Shown: one piece after another, positions 62,292 to 64,000 of the stretch
How positions within the stretch are numbered: position 1 is the stretch's first letter
How the letters are laid out: every line of letters starts with the position of its first letter
From: Okibacterium fritillariae
GTDB taxonomy: Bacteria; Actinomycetota; Actinomycetes; Actinomycetales; Microbacteriaceae
Direction of reading: 5' to 3'
Assembly: GCF_900167575.1 (NCBI RefSeq)
Contig: NZ_FUZP01000001.1
Span: 620,001 to 684,000, forward strand
Length of the DNA: 64,000 nucleotides
Program-made: the position numbers and the translations under genes
The notes under the pieces: model-generated
Database searches by the model: none
What the model was told of the DNA's origin: nothing
The model's input: the letters and a program-made list of their open reading frames with translations, nothing else

Positions 62292-63358
62292 ACCGCCGGC
62301 ACCCGCACCAGCAAAGCGCCCGCATCGGTCGAGAATCGCGCACGGGTCGCACGGCCGAACTCGTCGCCGTCCAGCTCGATCTCCTGCGGCTCCTCAAGCA
62401 CGATCGTCGTCGACTCCGAGCGCAGGTAGGTCACCATCTTGGGCCCCCCGTTGTCGGTGGCCTTCACGATCGTGCGCCCGAGCGACGACTTCGCCAATGC
62501 GCTGTTCTCCCACCGCACCTTGCGCCACACCTGCACCCACCCGAACACGCCCTTGGGCTGCAGGAACGCGATGTCGAGCAGGCCGTCGTCGACCACGGCG
62601 TCGGGCAGCAGCTCGATATTGCCGGGCAGCGTTCCACAGTTTCCGAACAGGATGGTCGAGACGTGCGCCGTGTGCTCATGACGCCCGCGCAGCTGATAGC
62701 GGATCTTGAAGGGACGGGCCTTGGGCAGGGCGCGCATGCCCGCATCGACGTAGGCGAGCCATCCGACGGCCTTCTTCAGCGCGGGATTGGTGTTGGCCAT
62801 GATGGTGGCGTCGATGCCCATGCCCGCCATCACGAGGAAGGCGTGTTCTTCGTCGGGGCCGTCTTCGCGTCCGATCGTCACGATGCCGAGGTCGATCTTG
62901 CGGTCGGCGCCCTGAAACGCGATGGCCACCGACGCGGGCACATCCGACAGGGGCAGGTTGAGGTTGCGGGCCAAGAGATTGCCGGTGCCGCTCGGGATGA
63001 TCGCGAGCGACGCCCCCGAGTCGCGCAACCCCTGCGCCACCGATCGCACCGTGCCGTCGCCCCCGGCCGCGAAGACCATGTCGATGCCCGACCGCGCCAG
63101 CTCTCGCGTGACGCCTTCGCCCGGGTCTTCGACACTCGTCTCGACCCACTGCGTCTCGGCCCACCCGGCCTCTGCCGCGGCGGGCTCGATGAGCGCGCGC
63201 AGATCGGCGACGCGCACCTTGACGGGGTTGTACACGACCGCCGCTCGGCGCGTCTTCGTCGGGGTGCCGGCCTCGGCGTTCTCGGCGCGCCGAACCTCGT
63301 CGATCTGACGGGGAGTCTCGCGTGCCGCGCCGTCCGGTCCTGCCGCCTCGATGGTCAT
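62288..63358 (-). CDS. Diacylglycerol kinase family lipid kinase
   Basis: 356 residues from the ATG at 63358. DAGK catalytic domain: AAVVYNPVKVRVADLRALI, MVFAAGGDGTVRSVAQGL (GGDGT nucleotide site), IIPSGTGNLLARNLNLP, then the C-terminal sandwich with VMAGMGIDATIMANTN and LPGNIELLPDAVVDDGLLDIAFL. YegS/DgkB/sphingosine kinase family; phosphorylates a membrane lipid. The first 36 residues are a non-conserved charged leader. Divergent from serS across 110 bp. Confidence 0.92.
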   Translation of the reverse strand: MTIEAAGPDGAARETPRQIDEVRRAENAEAGTPTKTRRAAVVYNPVKVRVADLRALIEPAAAEAGWAETQWVETSVEDPGEGVTRELARSGIDMVFAAGGDGTVRSVAQGLRDSGASLAIIPSGTGNLLARNLNLPLSDVPASVAIAFQGADRKIDLGIVTIGREDGPDEEHAFLVMAGMGIDATIMANTNPALKKAVGWLAYVDAGMRALPKARPFKIRYQLRGRHEHTAHVSTILFGNCGTLPGNIELLPDAVVDDGLLDIAFLQPKGVFGWVQVWRKVRWENSALAKSSLGRTIVKATDNGGPKMVTYLRSESTTIVLEEPQEIELDGDEFGRATRARFSTDAGALLVRVPAV

Positions 63359-63468
63359 GCAGCCCACGCTACGGTACGCCGCGCGATCTGCCCTCGGCCG
63401 AGAGGATGATTGAGGCACACACCTGCCCGCACGCCCGTGCAGAACTGTTCGGTCGATAGACTTGGCGG

Positions 63469-64000
63469 GTGATCGATCCAGTGCTCCTCCGCGACCAACC
63501 CGACCTCTTCCGGCGCTCGCAGAAGGCGAGGGGCGCCTCCGTCTCCGTCGTCGACGACGCCCTCGCCGCCGACAGCTCCCGCCGGGCCGCCATCTCGGCC
63601 TACGAGGAGCTGCGCGCCGAGCAGAACGCGTTCGGCAAGCTCGTCGCCAAGGCCCCGAAAGAGGAGAAGGCCGTCCTCGTCGCCGAGGCCAAGGGTCTGG
63701 CCGACAAGGTGAAAGAGGCGCAGCAGCTCGCCAACGAGAGCGAGGCCGAGTTCGTGCGCCTCGCCGGCAGCATCCAGAACCTCATCGTCGACGGCGTGCC
63801 CGAGGGCGGCGAAGACGACTTCGTCACGCTGCGCGAGGTCGGTGCCAAGCCCGAGTTCGACTTCCCCGTGCGCGACCACCTCGAGATCGGCGAGCTGCTC
63901 GGCGCCATCGACATGGCCCGCGGCACCAAGGTCAGCGGTTCACGCTTCTACTTCCTCAGCGGCATCGGCGCCCGCCTCGAGATCGCGCTCATGAGCCTCG
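63469..64000 (+). CDS. serS: Seryl-tRNA synthetase, N-terminal part
   Basis: 177 residues before the right edge, from a GTG at 63469. MIDPVLLRDQPDLFRRSQKARG begins the tRNA-binding coiled coil; two long helices (about 32-105, with LRAEQNAFGKLVAKAPKEEKA and AEAKGLADKVKEAQQLANESEAEF) form the antiparallel arm that holds the long variable arm of tRNA-Ser. The catalytic domain begins (HLEIGELLGAIDMARGTKVSGSRFYFLSG). Charges tRNA-Ser and tRNA-Sec-type substrates. Confidence 0.96.
   Translation, partial: MIDPVLLRDQPDLFRRSQKARGASVSVVDDALAADSSRRAAISAYEELRAEQNAFGKLVAKAPKEEKAVLVAEAKGLADKVKEAQQLANESEAEFVRLAGSIQNLIVDGVPEGGEDDFVTLREVGAKPEFDFPVRDHLEIGELLGAIDMARGTKVSGSRFYFLSGIGARLEIALMSL

Overview
The window is about 64 kb of very GC-rich, gene-dense DNA. 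It has frequent GTG starts, 1-8 bp stop/start overlaps and several near-leaderless starts. Protein families point to the actinobacterial family Microbacteriaceae: a short MGTLLYG-type (DUF7882-like) protein, an MT0933-type small antitoxin, MmyB-like XRE regulators, an actinobacterial SufS/SufU pair and a permuted LplA. I cannot name a genus. No rRNA, complete tRNA, CRISPR array, insertion sequence or phage gene was seen. The window reads as ordinary chromosome with an accessory-rich middle.

Layout. 1-4.5 kb: tail of a CUT2 sugar-type ABC permease, then an operon of M20 hydrolase, glutamine-amidotransferase-like protein, PfkB kinase and a second M20 hydrolase (substrate unknown). 4.5-6.8 kb: ABC ATPase plus polytopic partner. 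6.9-11.3 kb: two MmyB-like regulators, each divergent from an oxidoreductase (AKR, SDR), flanking a Phd/RelE toxin-antitoxin pair. 11.4-18.6 kb: L-rhamnose utilisation (mutarotase, isomerase, four-gene CUT2 transporter), with the same 12-bp LacI-type operator in front of each of its three transcription units. 18.8-27 kb: single genes, including a BenE transporter, TetR-quinone reductase pair, GNAT, methyltransferase, MarR, VOC and pentapeptide protein.

27-41 kb is a cell-surface region: SGNH acyltransferase, wall-anchored M14 carboxypeptidase, GH3 glycosidase, AKR, MFS exporter, YefM/YoeB, a SipW-type signal peptidase with a TasA-like secreted protein, and a lipoprotein preceded by a frame-disrupted gene remnant. 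41.4-44.8 kb: LacI regulator, small proteins, AKR and a RibD-like reductase. 45-49 kb: a cassette of circularly permuted ATP-grasp, alpha-E and transglutaminase genes followed by a receiver-only response regulator, then a structured non-coding stretch. 49.3-54 kb: two hydrolases, LplA and a solitary DNA methyltransferase. 54-64 kb: SufU/SufS, LacI regulator, lipoprotein amidase with no canonical start codon, phosphoglucomutase, prephenate dehydratase, two membrane proteins, lipid kinase and the start of seryl-tRNA synthetase.

The most unusual item is the signal peptidase at 38094-39539. Its catalytic half is followed by a third membrane segment and a TasA/SipW-class cleavage motif like the one in the neighbouring TasA-like protein, then an Asp-box (sialidase-like) domain. 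It looks like an enzyme fused to its own substrate. Other points of interest are the rhamnose regulon operators, a 28-bp toxin-antitoxin palindrome overlapping a leaderless start, a probable AUC start, and the structured RNA candidate near 49.2 kb.
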